64,000 nt of DNA from Corallium rubrum (taxonomy: Eukaryota; Cnidaria; Anthozoa; Scleralcyonacea; Coralliidae). The position numbers and the translations under genes were made by a program. The notes beneath the pieces were generated by a model, which was given only the letters and a program-made list of their open reading frames with translations, was not told the origin of the DNA and did no database searches. This document shows, piece after piece, positions 34,101 through 41,515 of the stretch. How positions within the stretch are numbered: position 1 is the first letter of the stretch; the number at the start of each line of letters is the position of its first letter. Where the stretch lies: positions 7,962,504 through 8,026,503 of the forward strand of contig OZ036008.1 of NCBI GenBank assembly GCA_964035015.1, read 5' to 3'.

Positions 34101-36811
34101 AAGTAATATCAAATTTTCAGCTGCTTAGAAAACTAATTCTTTGAAGAAATTTTTTTTTATTACTTGAAACATGTTGCTAAGGAATAAAGAGAACATTTTT
34201 CTGAAAGAAGAAAGATTAATAAATTATACACCCTTTAGAATTACCAAAAATAATTGCCCAAGGCTGTGTCCCACATGTACCCGGATTTTTTGAAAACACC
34301 ACTTTTTTGTTATGGATTGGCTTTCCCTTCACATGTAAACAATGAAGCAGTTATTAAAAATGCAACTTTTTCAAGATGGTCTGCAAAGTGGAACTTTTTG
34401 AAAATGCCGTTTTCCTGTTCTCGTGTGGACACAGATTTTTTTGAAAATGGATAAAAAAACTTGTATTTAAAAAAAAAGAAAAAAGATGTGTGGGTGTATG
34501 TGGCCTAAGTGTGTCATACTCATTAATCATTCCAGGGCAACTTAATAGCATTTGGCTACCTGGCAGTGTGACATCTAGAAAGTAACTGTTATAGCAAAGG
34601 AAATAAAATTGTTAGGTCACATTATTAGCAAAATAATTGCAAAATGATTAAAACTTGAACAAGTTCTTTTCACCTGCTCCGTAATATAAACTACACAAAG
34701 CAGTGGTTTTCATTTTAGAAAAGACCCAAATGGTTTGAGCATTAAGAAGAAGTTTCATTGTCATCAAAGCATTGTGTTTATAAGCCTTCCACAAATCAAT
34801 TATTTAAAGTTTGACCAAAAATGACTCGATTTGCATTTGCAGGTAGCTAGATTAAAAAAAATACATAAAAATGATGGAGTTTTGTTTTTACTTTTTATAT
34901 TACAAAAATAATATTTGGCTTTAGTTATAGATCAAAATCAAAAGCTCTTTGTTTTATATACATTTAAAGCAAAATATATTACTAAGGCTGGAATAAAAAA
35001 AGTTGCAAAAAGTCATTGTTGTACTGAATTGTATAAATGATGGGCAATTTATCAAGAAGAGTCAAAAGCGGAAACTGATCATTTGTTTCAGAGCATTCGA
35101 CCTCTAGCTAGCTCCACTGGAAGTCTGGAGTGTAAAGCAAAACTAAAAAATTTCATTTTGATGAGTTCAACGAGCAGTAGCAACAGATGTCAAGCGTATA
35201 AAAACGTCAATGGCAACTGATAACAATATGAGATATTGGATTCAATAAAAGCTTATACTGCCAAGTTTTAGACTGGCCTTTCTCCGTTCCCGTCCCAAGT
35301 TGGTTACAACAACAATCGGCTCAGCGATCAGCTAAGCTCCCTACGAGGCGAAAACATTATAAAGAAATGGCAGAGTCCTAGCAGCAATTTACACTTGACA
35401 ACCGATGTCATTAAAATTGACGTGCGCCGTCAGAAGAGTGGCTGCAAGAACTTTCGCCCGACTGGTTAGAAGCGAAACAGACGGGACGGTTGCTAGTATA
35501 TTTAAACACTTCGGGGCCGCACGGTTGTGTTTTGTCGCTTGTTAAAATTACAACACAGGAAAACGACGTCGGTGTATAAAACGCACAAAACACTTCCTGT
35601 GTGTCTGGAAGTTGATCTGGGCCGAGTGTGCCGAAAATGTAAACACACTCTAGTGTGTGACGATCAGAAAAACTCCACGAAAAATTGTTGCTCTGTATTC
35701 GCGTCCGCGCCAAAATTGCGACATTAGTGTAACAAATTTAATTCCCCAATCATAATTTCACTCGCAATATACGCCTGCCTTCCTTCTCACTGTTTTTACT
35801 TGCATCCAGTTCAAACAGGAGCGAAGTTTTTGTCGATGTAAGATAAACAATATTAAGCTTTGGAGTAGCGGCGTTTGTTCCAAGCTAGCAGCGTGGATTA
35901 CTCGATATATCGTGGAAAAATCTAAGAGCTAGCTTTTATACCGGCATCAGGCAACACACAAGCCATCTACGGTCAGGCAATTTGTGATGGATTAGACCCA
36001 ACTATTTGACGTTTTACGGGAAGAGTTTCTCATAACACTAGACGGGCTATAATTTACTATGTCAATGGCAACGTTGTTGTAGGCAGTAGGCTGTCGTGGA
36101 CTTTGTTATAACAAGTGTACTCGACGGGTTTTTCGTAAAGCTGAGCGATAAACTACGTTTATCACTCATTCGGGTGATTTCTGGGCGTTAAGTTAAGAGC
36201 TTACCGCTTCGTAAAACGCCAGTTGAGGAACAGGCTCGTCACATTGATTCTCGCCAAAATCTTTGAACAGCAAGTAGCCTATAAGGTGAAAGTCGAGAGT
36301 TTTATACGTGGAATAAAAACACAGTAACTATACAAAGAGGGAGAGATACACCTTAACACCTGCTCTTCCTAAATCTACAGATCAACGGCAAAATCCGGGT
36401 GTAATACATAACGAATTCCAACCAAGTTCAGTGTGTGCGGACTCGCCAATGGCTTCGCGTCGTCGCTACGGTGTTTCTGAGGTTAAAAGCAATGAAAGCG
36501 GTACAAAAACGGCCCTTACCTAATGTCTGGTCGAAGATGAAGTCAAATTCAATCTGAGCATGGTCTTGAAAGTACTTTCGCATCACATGGCGAACCCTGG
36601 AAATAAATAATAAAGGGCTTGCAAATTATGCCACACCGAACAATGTTGAATAGAGTATTTCACACGGAGGCAACTCGGTCCATCGCATCTCTACTTACGA
36701 AGGATCAGGCAAGACTATCTTTTTGCTTGCACGTGCTGCTGGTGTTGACTTTGATTTTTCCATTGCCATTAAATAGGAAACATCGGCCAATACCGCCTCT
36801 AAGTCCGCCAT
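9655..36811 (-). CDS. GRK2/3-like: G protein-coupled receptor kinase 2/3 (beta-adrenergic receptor kinase type), complete, 22 exons
   Basis: It phosphorylates activated GPCRs and is recruited to membranes by G-beta-gamma and lipids through its PH domain. Exons: 36811-36699, 36596-36520, 36278-36205, 32879-32778, 32587-32513, 31221-31160, 31001-30950, 26747-26656, 26187-26100, 25547-25466, 21934-21882, 21656-21579, 21102-21008, 20429-20322, 20216-20150, 18804-18704, 18496-18430, 16370-16199, 14738-14655, 13780-13653, 12650-12528, 9795-9655. All join in phase to 2034 nt (677 residues plus TGA; human GRK2 has 689). Residues 1-37 ([20 protein letters not shown]) match the family start, followed by the RGS-homology region. 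The kinase shows GRGGFGEV from residue 198, the ATP lysine K220 (YAMKCLD, the same number as human GRK2), YRDLKPAN (D314) and SDLG (D332, the usual GRK DLG). The C-lobe tail has [19 protein letters not shown]. The PH domain (about 557-650) has [20 protein letters not shown], then [15 protein letters not shown]. Weakest point: the last exon is divergent but starts in phase and keeps the W-KEL pattern. Confidence 0.96.
9860..10255 (-). mobile_element. 5'-truncated LINE, 3' end with reverse-transcriptase C-terminus
   Basis: The minus strand encodes the typical C-terminal tail of CR1/L2-like LINE ORF2 proteins, with [20 protein letters not shown], then [20 protein letters not shown], ending KIATHAF and a stop at 10037-10035. 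Downstream on the same strand the sequence ends in AATAAAGTT followed by ATTC repeats (9856-9870), the microsatellite-like tail of such elements. It lies in GRK intron 21 in the same orientation as the gene. Confidence 0.8.
10240..10620. mobile_element. Inverted-repeat element with CAATAGACGAATTTAATTC ends
   Basis: The left end CAATAGACGAATTTAATTC near 10256 and the right end AATTAAATTCGTCTATTG near 10586-10604 are inverted repeats. The interior has several CGACG and AATTTAATTCG blocks. It abuts the LINE fragment and has no coding capacity. Confidence 0.7.
10626..11154. mobile_element. Foldback element with ~230-bp inverted arms
   Basis: The left arm starts TTAAAGTGCCACTAACCCC and includes GGTATTGGAC, CATGTCCCA, TATTCCTGGTGT and GAATACATAGAATTTTT. 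The right arm is its diverged inverse, ending GGGGTTAGTGGCACTTTAA. The short loop is near 10875-10900. It lies in GRK intron 21. Confidence 0.85.
11201..11788. mobile_element. Foldback MITE family B, copy 2 (unexpanded)
   Basis: The arms start TTAAAGTGCAAATGAA and end TTCATTTGCACTTTAA. Both hold CTTATTTGAAAGAACACTTA, CGTTTCCTTGCTTCGTTC, TTGAGATATTTCAGTTTG and a TGACGTCA-type block. A diverged GTAAAATCGTCTGGCGTTG repeat (11255-11355) is inserted in the left arm. Confidence 0.85.
11795..12050 (+). mobile_element. 5S-rRNA-like SINE (SINE3-type), copy 1
   Basis: 11799-11822 contains TTAGTACTCGCATGGGTGAC, which closely resembles the 5S rRNA segment TTAGTACTTGGATGGGTGAC. It is followed by a body shared with the copy at 20735-20990: GAGTAGAGTT, GGTTCTCC, TCCCTCC..AAAATCAACACC. 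The 3' end is AATAAATAAAG. A 5S-like head with a conserved body and simple tail is the SINE3 plan. It lies in GRK intron 21, antisense to the gene. Confidence 0.6.
12528..13780 (-). CDS. GRK2/3-like: GRK2/3 exons 20 and 21: PH domain
   Basis: Exon 20 (13780-13653) encodes [20 protein letters not shown] and the [14 protein letters not shown] strand. Exon 21 (12650-12528) encodes [20 protein letters not shown] and [11 protein letters not shown]. Together they give the seven-strand PH fold used for G-beta-gamma and phosphoinositide binding. Exon 20 to exon 21 is phase 0. The intron between them is mostly a GGT/GAT repeat, so automatic annotation could easily lose one of these exons. Confidence 0.92.
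12725..13640. repeat. GGT/GAT triplet-type minisatellite in GRK intron 20
   Basis: About 900 bp of irregular GGTGGTGAT and GATGATGGT units. It begins within about 20 bp of the exon 20 donor and stops about 75 bp before the exon 21 acceptor, so it fills nearly the whole intron. Poly-Gly/Asp, Val/Met and Thr/Ile frames across it are repeat artefacts. Confidence 0.95.
13815..14205. mobile_element. MITE in GRK intron 19
   Basis: The left end, AGTCTAGTCAACACCGCTG with CAAACGTTTTGCGCATG, and the right end, CATGCGCAAACGTTTGCCAG with CGGTGTTAGTCTAGTCTA, are inverted repeats. It begins 35 bp upstream of the exon 20 acceptor. Related end fragments are at 6640-6750. Confidence 0.75.
14808..15320. repeat. 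GTGGTGACGGTG-type minisatellite in GRK intron 18
   Basis: Tandem 9-15-bp units built from GGTGGTGAGTGGTGAC variants. On the minus strand the frame ([13 protein letters not shown]) runs into real GRK exon 19, giving a misleading 231-residue frame; the true exon begins at 14738 after an ATAG acceptor. Confidence 0.95.
15391..15705. repeat. GATAGGGTA-type tandem repeats flanked by C and CA runs
   Basis: A C-run (15391-15402) and GGGGGTACTCT are followed by several diverged ~40-bp units with GGTCTGGGATAGGGTA. They end in GAGTACCCCCCCCC, CA repeats and CCACCACC. GAGTACCCC at 15651 mirrors GGGGTACTC at 15405, so this may be a small inverted-repeat element with internal repeats. Confidence 0.7.
15905..16075. 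repeat. Inverted repeat with GATGAAGGGCTC and ACGTCAGTATTT
   Basis: The left arm (GTGAAATGGTGGTAAATTGC, then ACTGACGTTTCGAGC) and the right arm (GAAACGTCAGTATTTCGTTA, then ATCTTTTCAC) pair around a TTTGATGAAGGGC centre. The GAAACGTCAGTATTTCGTTA motif recurs at 47166, so it belongs to a dispersed family, possibly a retroelement tail. Confidence 0.6.
16503..16965. mobile_element. Foldback MITE family B, copy 3
   Basis: The arms match 11201-11788: GAAGTGCACATGAAACG..CTTATTTGAAAGAACACTTA at the left and TAAGTGTTCTTTCAAATAAG..GGTACTTTAAAG at the right. CACACGTGCGTTATC and ATGCACATGTGACG inner blocks are present. It lies in GRK intron 17. Confidence 0.85.
17205..17700. mobile_element. ~500-bp DNA element, inverted copy of 51344-51896
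   Basis: The two copies share, in opposite orientation, a TCGGTTTTATCGCACAAACC block, TTATTAACCTCGTTTGC, ACACCAGT(C/T)CGGCTTT, TTTAAAGCTGTTTA and GATTGGTTCC..GTCGGGATT. Neither encodes a protein. The other copy sits inside a MITE, so the family was mobile. Confidence 0.7.
17703..18390. mobile_element. Two adjacent MITEs in GRK intron 17
   Basis: 17703-17883 has ends GTTTACACGGCCAAAATTTA and TTAACTTGGCCGTGTAAAC. 17955-18390 has ends CACTAGAGCAAAAGTTT and AAACTTTTGCTCTAGTG, followed by TAAACGGGG. The second is rich in TTCCGGATTCG and CGAATCC inverted blocks. It finishes about 40 bp before GRK exon 17 (18430-18496). Confidence 0.75.
18955..19790. mobile_element. Mosaic of repeats: AAGTTCG element, GCAACTTGC element and a palindrome
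   Basis: 18955-19580 is homologous to 49055-49680 (shared AAAACCTTTGGTC, CAGACTTTCTTTTGAT, TTTCGGAAAATATGTTGTTA, ACTTGGCAACGAACTT, AACTGCACGTTGAAAAGT). Inserted in it at about 18998-19275 is a GCAACTTGC-rich element that is also found at 38594-39130. 19606-19790 is a palindrome with arms GAAGTTCGTTGGGAAGTTCA and its inverse around GGATTAAAACTC. Confidence 0.7.
19792..20092. mobile_element. Inverted-repeat element with CAGAATAGTAA..CCAGAAGTCCGACTC ends
   Basis: The left end 19792-19830 and right end 20043-20090 are inverses. The interior holds a near-perfect hairpin (19916-19982: CTGGCAAGTTCCCCCGGCAG and its inverse). 41516-41755 is a diverged relative sharing ACTTCAAAGGTTCCGAC and the CTTCTG..TATTCTGTG ends. 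It ends about 58 bp downstream of the GRK exon 15 donor. Confidence 0.7.
20489..20668. mobile_element. Short palindromic MITE in GRK intron 13
   Basis: The ends are AGACCCCATTGACACGATGC and its counterpart ATCGTGTAAACGGGGTCT. The arms continue with CGGTACAATTTGAAAACGGA and ACAAAATCATGCCG in inverse order. Length about 180 bp, no coding capacity. Confidence 0.8.
20735..20990 (+). mobile_element. 5S-rRNA-like SINE (SINE3-type), copy 2
   Basis: 20751-20775 (CTCACCGTTTGGGAATAACC) resembles the 3' part of 5S rRNA (GACCGCCTGGGAATACC). The body shares GAGTAGAGTTTAGTTGGTCT, TGTGCTCC, CTCCGG..TTCCTCCCTCC and AAAATCAACACC with copy 1. The 3' end is an AATG tail (20962-20984). It lies in GRK intron 13, antisense to the gene. 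Confidence 0.65.
21195..21465 (-). mobile_element. tRNA-derived SINE in GRK intron 12
   Basis: Read on the minus strand it starts near 21465 with GGGGTGTTGGTGGCACAGTG, containing a pol III A-box-like TGGCACAGTGG (21453-21443). A B-box GGGTTCAATTCCC follows at 21411-21399. The spacing of about 40 bp and the CGACCCGGGTTCAATTCCCG context are tRNA-like. The non-tRNA body includes TTTCCTCCGGGTACTCCAG. It occupies most of the 476-bp intron between exons 12 and 13. Confidence 0.85.
21783..21846. repeat. (GTGAAT)n hexamer microsatellite
   Basis: About ten GTGAAT units in GRK intron 11, ending about 36 bp from the donor of exon 11 (21934-21882). The His-Ser repeat frame is an artefact. Confidence 0.95.
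22070..22945. repeat. 20-bp minisatellite, array 1 (about 43 units)
   Basis: The unit is ACGTTACGTTACATTGTAAG, with variants CATTCTAAG and ATTACGCTAC. The period is 20 bp without spacers. It lies in GRK intron 10. The same unit forms array 2 at 52140-52865 in the PIWI gene. Confidence 0.97.
23052..23525. repeat. (GTTC)n microsatellites, two arrays
   Basis: Array one is 23052-23198 (about 37 units), preceded by a GT run; array two is 23483-23525. Flanks of both share GGTGCCCTGAAAGTTAGCT, GAGGAATCAATAG and GGAAAGCAACCGG, so they are duplicated copies of one segment. VRSF and NERT frames are artefacts. Confidence 0.95.
25310..25440. repeat. Degenerate GGAT/GAAT repeat
   Basis: An irregular tetranucleotide tract (GATGGATGAATGAATG..GGATGGATGGATAG) just before the donor side of GRK exon 10 (25547-25466). 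Confidence 0.85.
25745..25868. mobile_element. Short palindromic element in GRK intron 9
   Basis: The arms TGGAAATATGAAATTTATTT and its inverse AAATAAATTTCATATTTCCG flank a centre with GATATCTCACTCG and CGAGTGAGATATCTT-like pairing. Non-coding. Confidence 0.75.
26325..26645 (+). mobile_element. MITE family A, copy 1, abutting the GRK exon 8 donor
   Basis: The ends GTCAGTTCCAGCTTGCTTTT and AAAGCAAGCTGAAACGGAC are inverted repeats flanked by TA on both sides. Internal blocks CATTCGTTGGAAGG, TTGTATAGAATATAA and GCCGACTTAAATTTGTATCT are shared with 30465-30749 and 48378-48694. In the gene's orientation the element starts about intron position +11. Confidence 0.88.
26656..26747 (-). CDS. GRK2/3-like: GRK2/3 exon 8: start of kinase domain and glycine-rich loop
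   Basis: This exon encodes [20 protein letters not shown] and continues to ADTGKM, so it holds the nucleotide-binding loop. The acceptor is TTTAG and the donor is AAAAT|GTATGT, with the last codon split 2+1 with exon 9. A MITE starts about 11 bases into the downstream intron, and a 106-residue plus-strand frame across it is only an antisense shadow. Confidence 0.95.
27240..30420. repeat. 21-bp minisatellite in GRK intron 7 (core 27940-30230)
   Basis: The core unit on the plus strand is AACGTATAACGTAACTTACAG, roughly 105-110 copies, with CTTCCAG and CTTTTCTG variants in runs. Degenerate units extend to both sides. Because 21 is a multiple of 3, it gives a 455-residue minus frame and a 256-residue plus frame, both rejected as genes. 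On the transcribed GRK sense strand most units read CTGTAAGTTACG, which contains GTAAGT. Confidence 0.97.
27671..27907. mobile_element. MITE inserted in the left flank of the 21-bp array
   Basis: The ends AAGGCCAAGCCAAACGCTTT and AAGCGTTTGGCCAGGCCTT are inverted repeats. The interior is a series of TTCAACA and TGTTGAA blocks in inverse order. Array-like GAACG sequence continues on both sides. Confidence 0.8.
30465..30749 (+). mobile_element. MITE family A, copy 2
   Basis: The ends are GTCAGTTTCAGCTTGCTTTT and AAAGCAAGCTGAAACGGAC, flanked by TATA and TA. Same orientation as copies 1 and 3. It lies in GRK intron 7, about 200 bp downstream of exon 7 in the direction of transcription. Confidence 0.88.
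31062..31140. repeat. (AAAT)n microsatellite in GRK intron 6
   Basis: About 19 AAAT units filling half of the 158-bp intron between exons 6 and 7. Confidence 0.97.
31479..31655. mobile_element. Short MITE with TGGGTCATTCCAGAAAA ends
   Basis: The left end TGGGTCATTCCAGAAAAGAT plus CCTCCCCCACGGAG and the right end CTCCGTGGGGGAGGTGTGGA plus TTTTCTGGAATGACCCA are inverses. It lies in GRK intron 5. A similar design is at 58389-58576. Confidence 0.82.
32880..36204. other. GRK intron 3, mostly unassigned
   Basis: The 3.3-kb intron contains a 16-bp tandem repeat (33838-34030), an inverted-repeat segment at about 33040-33340 (TTCAGTTATATTCAGCCATT and its inverse TGAATAT..) and a possible MITE at about 34260-34510. 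A 100-residue minus frame at 35411-35713 has no recognisable similarity and no splice context. Confidence 0.5.
33838..34030. repeat. 16-bp tandem repeat CACCTCTTTGCTCTAT
   Basis: About 12 near-identical units in GRK intron 3. All three plus frames stay open ([12 protein letters not shown]), which is a repeat artefact. Confidence 0.97.
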
Positions 36812-36879
36812 GTTGGCGACTTTGGCTTTCTCTTTTGCTCTACTGCGGCTGCGGTCCCGAAGGAGTCGTTTACTTTTGG

Positions 36880-36900
36880 TTAACCACGTGACTCATCACG
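36880..36900. promoter_or_regulatory. Overlapping E-box and AP-1-like sites upstream of GRK
   Basis: CACGTG (36885-36890) overlaps TGACTCA (36889-36895), about 75 bp upstream of the GRK start codon. No TATA box is evident. Functional use is inferred from position only. Confidence 0.35.
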
Positions 36901-37400
36901 CAGGCCACGCACCAGTTGCCATTTGTCGCCGTTTCGTCTGTCGACACGGAGTGCTAATTAAAATAATTTATAATATACAACATTTCATGGAACTGTTAAT
37001 GGCAAGAGTGGCGAAAATTGGGTTTATTCACTATTTACGGAGTTTAATGGAGACTCGACGGGACTGGTTATTGCGTGATAAAGTAACCAGTTCTATCCCG
37101 CGCAAACAAGTTCTGAGAAACTTTATACTTCTCTGTAACTCTATAGGATCAGTCCTAACCTTTAACACTATTTTATAACGTAAGATTCGATCCCTAGTTT
37201 CTAAAAGCGCGTTTATCCGATCGAATTGGATATTTACTAGTACATAATTATAAAAGAAACAAGTAATGTTCAATTCAAAACAAATGTCCATTTATACTCT
37301 GTCTCGTATTAAAATGCGTCGAGACGAAAATGAGAACGATTGTCTGAGCGCCCCCCTCTATCACGGAATAAGAAACAAGTCTCTAATTACCAGAATTATT
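36901..37400. other. Intergenic region 5' of GRK
   Basis: Apart from the sites just upstream of the gene I see no feature. Short frames overlap antiparallel and look random. Confidence 0.5.
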
Positions 37401-37402
37401 CT

Positions 37403-37693
37403 ACAGTGTGTATAAAAAAAACCCTGAACCCTTAGAAAACAACCTATTGTAGTAGTTTGAAAGCCCTAAAAGCGCTGCGTTATAAATTAATCAGCACATA
37501 AGTTAAACAAGAAGAGAAAAGGCTTTTACATGTAAGTACTTTCACCATGCATACACTTCAAGTTATCTTAATTTCCCAGGTGTTTTAGACCGTGTGTTTT
37601 ACGCCATCTGTGGGTTCAGCGAAGTGCTTAGGGCTTTCAAATTACTACAATAGGTTGTTTTCTAACGGTTCAGGTTTTTTTGATACACACTGT
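37403..37693. mobile_element. MITE with TACAGTGTGTATAAAAAAA ends
   Basis: The left end TACAGTGTGTATAAAAAAAA with CCCTGAACC and the right end GGTTCAGG with TTTTTTTGATACACACTGTA are inverses. AAACAACCTATTGTAGTA and its inverse lie just inside. The pattern suits a Tc1/mariner-type non-autonomous element with a TA target. Confidence 0.8.
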
Positions 37694-38593
37694 ATACTTC
37701 TCGTCGGCAACTCGGCATTGAAACATGCTGACGGCTTCCAATTTTCCTAGGCGAGAAAAATTGTCAGCACATATAAGAATCGTGGGCGCCACCATCTTAG
37801 ATTTTATGATGCAAGGAATTTTCATACGTAGTTCGTTGACGTTGTATACTGTTTTTTAACTAGCGTTTTATATTCTAATCTTCCTGCGAGTTCGTTTGTG
37901 CACAATTGAATACCAAGCAACGTTTTGACGCCATCACGTCAAACAGAGCACCTCCATAGCACCAGTGTGCCGGCCTGGTTAAAACAGATATCGGAACTCA
38001 GAATCGTCGATAGTTCACAAACACCTTTCCGAGATCGAACTATATTATTACATACAGTAAACGCTAGTTGCTCAAACTTGTTGGGGTTTGAAAATGGGTT
38101 TGTGACATCCCCGGCGTGACCCTACCCTTGATATTTTGCCCTCAAACGCGGACTAATCACAATAAGAGAGGTCAGGTCACATACGTGTGTGGGTGTGCGG
38201 GAGGGTGCAGGTGCGACAAGCCCATTTCTCGAAATTTTAAAACCAGAAATACCAGTTTACCTCACGTCTGATTGAGGGCGCGGTCACTACAGCAAAATAT
38301 CGGCCCACAGGGCGTGGTCTCCAGATTGATATTTTCCCGTAATTACCAGCAGACGATGTTAAAAGCAACTCTTAATATTGGGCTTCACGACCATTTTCAT
38401 GGTTGGGATTGGTTTCACTTTAAACTTTCTCGGGGATGGCAAAACTCAACGCAAGTACTCTTCGTCTTACACTCTTGACTCAATTCAAAGCTGGAAAATG
38501 TTCACTTAATTTTGTGTTATTTTGTAGTTTTGGGGGCTATTTTGTAATTTAAATATTTATAAACTTTACAAGCGGTCAGATTCTACTGAAGGT
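37694..38593. other. Unassigned intergenic sequence
   Basis: No gene, array or clear inverted-repeat element recognised; short frames only. Confidence 0.5.
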
Positions 38594-39130
38594 GCTGTTA
38601 CACGATGCGATTTTTCTTGCAACTTGCAACAAATCACTGAATGTTGTAAGTTGCATAAAAAATCGCACCATGTAACCATAGTCAATCGAGATATGGTCTG
38701 GAAACTCAGCTAAGTCTTTGGTCTATCTTTTTGTTCGCCTTTATGCATTTTTGTGCACGGTCACTGAACACATTGTATTTTAGTATAATGAGCGAATTGT
38801 CCAATAGCAACGTTTCAGTCCAATCACTCAACCGTGCTATTTAAATATTAATAAATCTAAAACAAAGGATGTGCACGGTGTAAGGTAAGGTTCAACATAA
38901 AATCACAGCTCATTAGGCGCTTTGAAGTTTGCCGAGTTTCCAGACCATATCTCGATTGACTATGATGTAACACCCCGTAGCAACTTGCGATTTTGTCATT
39001 TTTGCCGTGTTGTAAGAGAAGTTGGATGGATTCTACTTTTTGCTCCAACTTACACCCTTCCTGCAACTTGCGATTTTTTTTCCATATGTAAATTTGTTGC
39101 AAGTTGCAAGAAAAATCGAATCGTGTAACA
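38594..39130. mobile_element. GCAACTTGC element split by a nested MITE (38677-38964)
   Basis: The outer element matches 18998-19275: TGCGATTTTTCTTGCAACTT at the left and AAGTTGCAAGAAAAATCG at the right. The insert has perfect ends CATAGTCAATCGAGATATGG and CCATATCTCGATTGACTATG, and is bordered by the direct duplication ATGTAAC (38670-38676 and 38965-38971). Removing the insert and one duplication restores the order seen at 19040-19090. Confidence 0.88.
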
Positions 39131-39132
39131 GC

Positions 39133-39595
39133 TCCCGGTATACCGGGATGTCCCGGTTGCCCGGGATGAATTTCATCCCCCGGTTGAGCGGGATGAATTT
39201 CATGTCGGGTCAAAAAGCGCGGGAATTTAAGGAAATGGACAAAAAAGCAAAAACTCACCCTAATTCTACTATGTTAGAAGTTATTTCACTTTTATTCAGT
39301 GTTTTGTCTTTAGAGCTGACCGTTTGGACGAAATTCTGACCGTAATATTCAAAGTTACAAGCATTGTAGTTCAGTAAACTTCATCCCAGTGTACCGGGAT
39401 GTCACGTTTATATGGGAAAAAAATCTGTCCCGGTGTACCGAGATCTCGGTTGATTCAACCGGGATCCCGGTACACCGGGACGTCCCGGTCTCCATATAAA
39501 CGCAACCGCGAAAATAACAGTAAATTATCTACAAGCCGAGATCCCGGTACACCGGGACGTCCCGGTGTACCGGGATCATATAAACAGGCCCTAAG
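39133..39595. mobile_element. Element built of CCCGGTGTACCGGGA palindromes
   Basis: Repeated CCGGTACACCGGGACGTCCC palindromes lie at both ends (39133-39210 and 39415-39580), with TTATATGGGA and CATATAAAC flanking blocks. Non-coding MITE-like element. Confidence 0.65.
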
Positions 39596-40327
39596 TTTCA
39601 TAGAAATTACACCTATTATTCGGTCTTTTCTTTGAACAGCAGTTGAAATTAGATGACGATTTCGACAAAGCCCGTACCACAAAACAGACGCAACATCTTT
39701 CGAGAAAGACCCTACGAGGTCTTTCAATCACAAATAACCGTTCAGATTTCAAGCTAAATATTGGATTAAGTTAGTGGACCGCCTTGTTGAACATTAGTCA
39801 AAAAAGGTCGTAACGCGGTATTAAAAAGGTCGTTTCAGTTCAGCTGCCCGTCTGCCGGAAAATGCAAGACAAGTAAGTCTGAGCACTTTTTCACAACTAT
39901 CAAATCAAAACGTCTACTAAAACAGCTAAAAACGAAATCCTGTCAACCAAAACGGAATGTTCTCTCGCCCATAATTCGTGATAACCCGTATAAGTATTGT
40001 ATTGTCAAATTGCCAAGAATTCGAGATAATCCAGAATTCTATAGGTGACATTCCTGTCCCACCAAATGCCATGACGTACTGGCATGAGCTGACATTAGTG
40101 CCCAGGCCAGTGCGGGAGACAGACAGGCCAAGTCTCGTTTTCGGTAGATTTCGAAACTGACTGACTTTGTAGTTTATTTAACAGTGATGTGGCTGGCAAC
40201 TCCTTGAGCGTAAATGTGTTATCTCTGTGAAGTATGCATCACATTCAACGGTCGTCGATCTGATCTTCCTCGGCCCACTCCCACCTATAGAGCCTCTGCA
40301 GAGGAGACCTCTACTTTGCGCAATGCC

Positions 40328-40372
40328 AGGAGCCCGAGTGAACGCCTGACACAGGCGTTTTGTTCAAAAACA
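40328..40372 (+). mobile_element. Solo 3' end of the Helentron-like family
   Basis: GAGCCCGAGTGAACGCCTGA, then CACAGGCGTTTTGTTCAAAA, matches the terminal hairpin segment of the elements at 44204-45019 and 49989-50788 (AGCCCGAGTGAACGCCTGAC and AGGCGTCTTGTT). Confidence 0.65.
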
Positions 40373-40400
40373 GCCGCCGAATAAATAAATACCAAATGCT

Positions 40401-40655
40401 TTTCCGTGTTTGGATACTCTGATCCAAATACGCGGGAAATTGCGAGACTGGAGAAATGCGGAACAGAACACGAGCCGTAGGCGAAAGTCGAGCAATTTCC
40501 CAAGTGTTTGGATAAGAGTCTCCAAACACGGAAAAACCATTTGGTATTTCTTTTACAAAATAATCACAAGTGAATGTGATGTACTGTCCGACATTTTCAA
40601 AAAATCGTTTTGGCGGGAATTTTCCGTGTTTGGATACTCTGATCCAAACACGGCA
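40401..40655. mobile_element. TTTCCGTGTTTGGATACTCT inverted repeats
   Basis: The end TTCCGTGTTTGGATACTCTG occurs at 40402 and again at 40621, with inverse forms AGAGTCTCCAAACACGGAAA at 40506 and CCAAACACGG at 40645. Probably one MITE with a second partial copy. Confidence 0.6.
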
Positions 40656-41224
40656 ATTGACCAACCAGGGCTCGCGTAGTATACATGTTATTAATTAGCC
40701 CTGACATCGTTTTAGAGTAAAAATTCTTTTGAATTTCCCACATGAAAACGAGTTCATACGGGCTAACATATATGTATATAAAAGAATAAGGCCCAAAGCA
40801 TGCATTTTCCAGGCAAGTCGACATCGTTGAACAATACGGAAAAACTACAAGTAAAATGTCGGTAGTTTGTGAACAATAAAATGTTTTAATTGCAACCCTA
40901 ACAATAGCAAAGACAAACAAAACAAGTCTAGCCTAGTCGATCACTTCAAAAGTGAAATAATGGGAAGTTCAAAAGCGAACCGTAATATCAATCTTCTAGA
41001 CCTTGGTTTCTCTTAGCAAGCAACGTAAACAAACTAGGAACATACATTTCACTGAACACTAGAACAAAATGAAATATCTGTTAAAGGAGACACGTATAGA
41101 AACATGCGTATGTAAGTTATCACTGGGTTCAGAAAACAGAACCAACGTGTCATTTTAAATAAACGAGCATATATCCGAATAAGAAAGCATTTTTGAATGT
41201 TTTAAAACGAACATCAATTTCCCC

Positions 41225-41515
41225 TTCTTTTAGAAAAAGTCTTACTACGGTTCCGGTTTGAGCTTAGACATGCGTAATTTGACGACACCCGTTTCACGCG
41301 GGAAACTAACATGTTGCTAAGCGGAAACTGTAACGTTACTAAGGCCAAACGGTATTGTTTCAATTTGAAACGAGTGCCAAATTTTCAAAGCAAATGTGGG
41401 CATGTTTATAACTCATCTTTATACACAATTAAATCTTCGTCAAGTGAAGCTAAGAACTCCACAGTGCTTTTCCGATCGGTCATTACGCTGTTAAACCCAT
41501 GCAAATGTCATACTT
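41225..41515. mobile_element. Half copy of the TACTACGGTTCCGG element
   Basis: TACTACGGTTCCGGTTTGAG, then ACATGTTGCTAAGC, AACTGTAACGTTACTAAGGC and GGTATTGTTTCAATTTGAAA, match the left half of the complete element at 55011-55493. Confidence 0.75.

Noticed and set aside
33737-34101. Three overlapping Leu/Ser/Tyr-rich plus frames
   Set aside because: 16-bp tandem repeat read in all three frames.
35411-35713. 100-residue minus frame in GRK intron 3
   Set aside because: No recognisable family, no splice context, overlaps an antisense frame; most likely chance.
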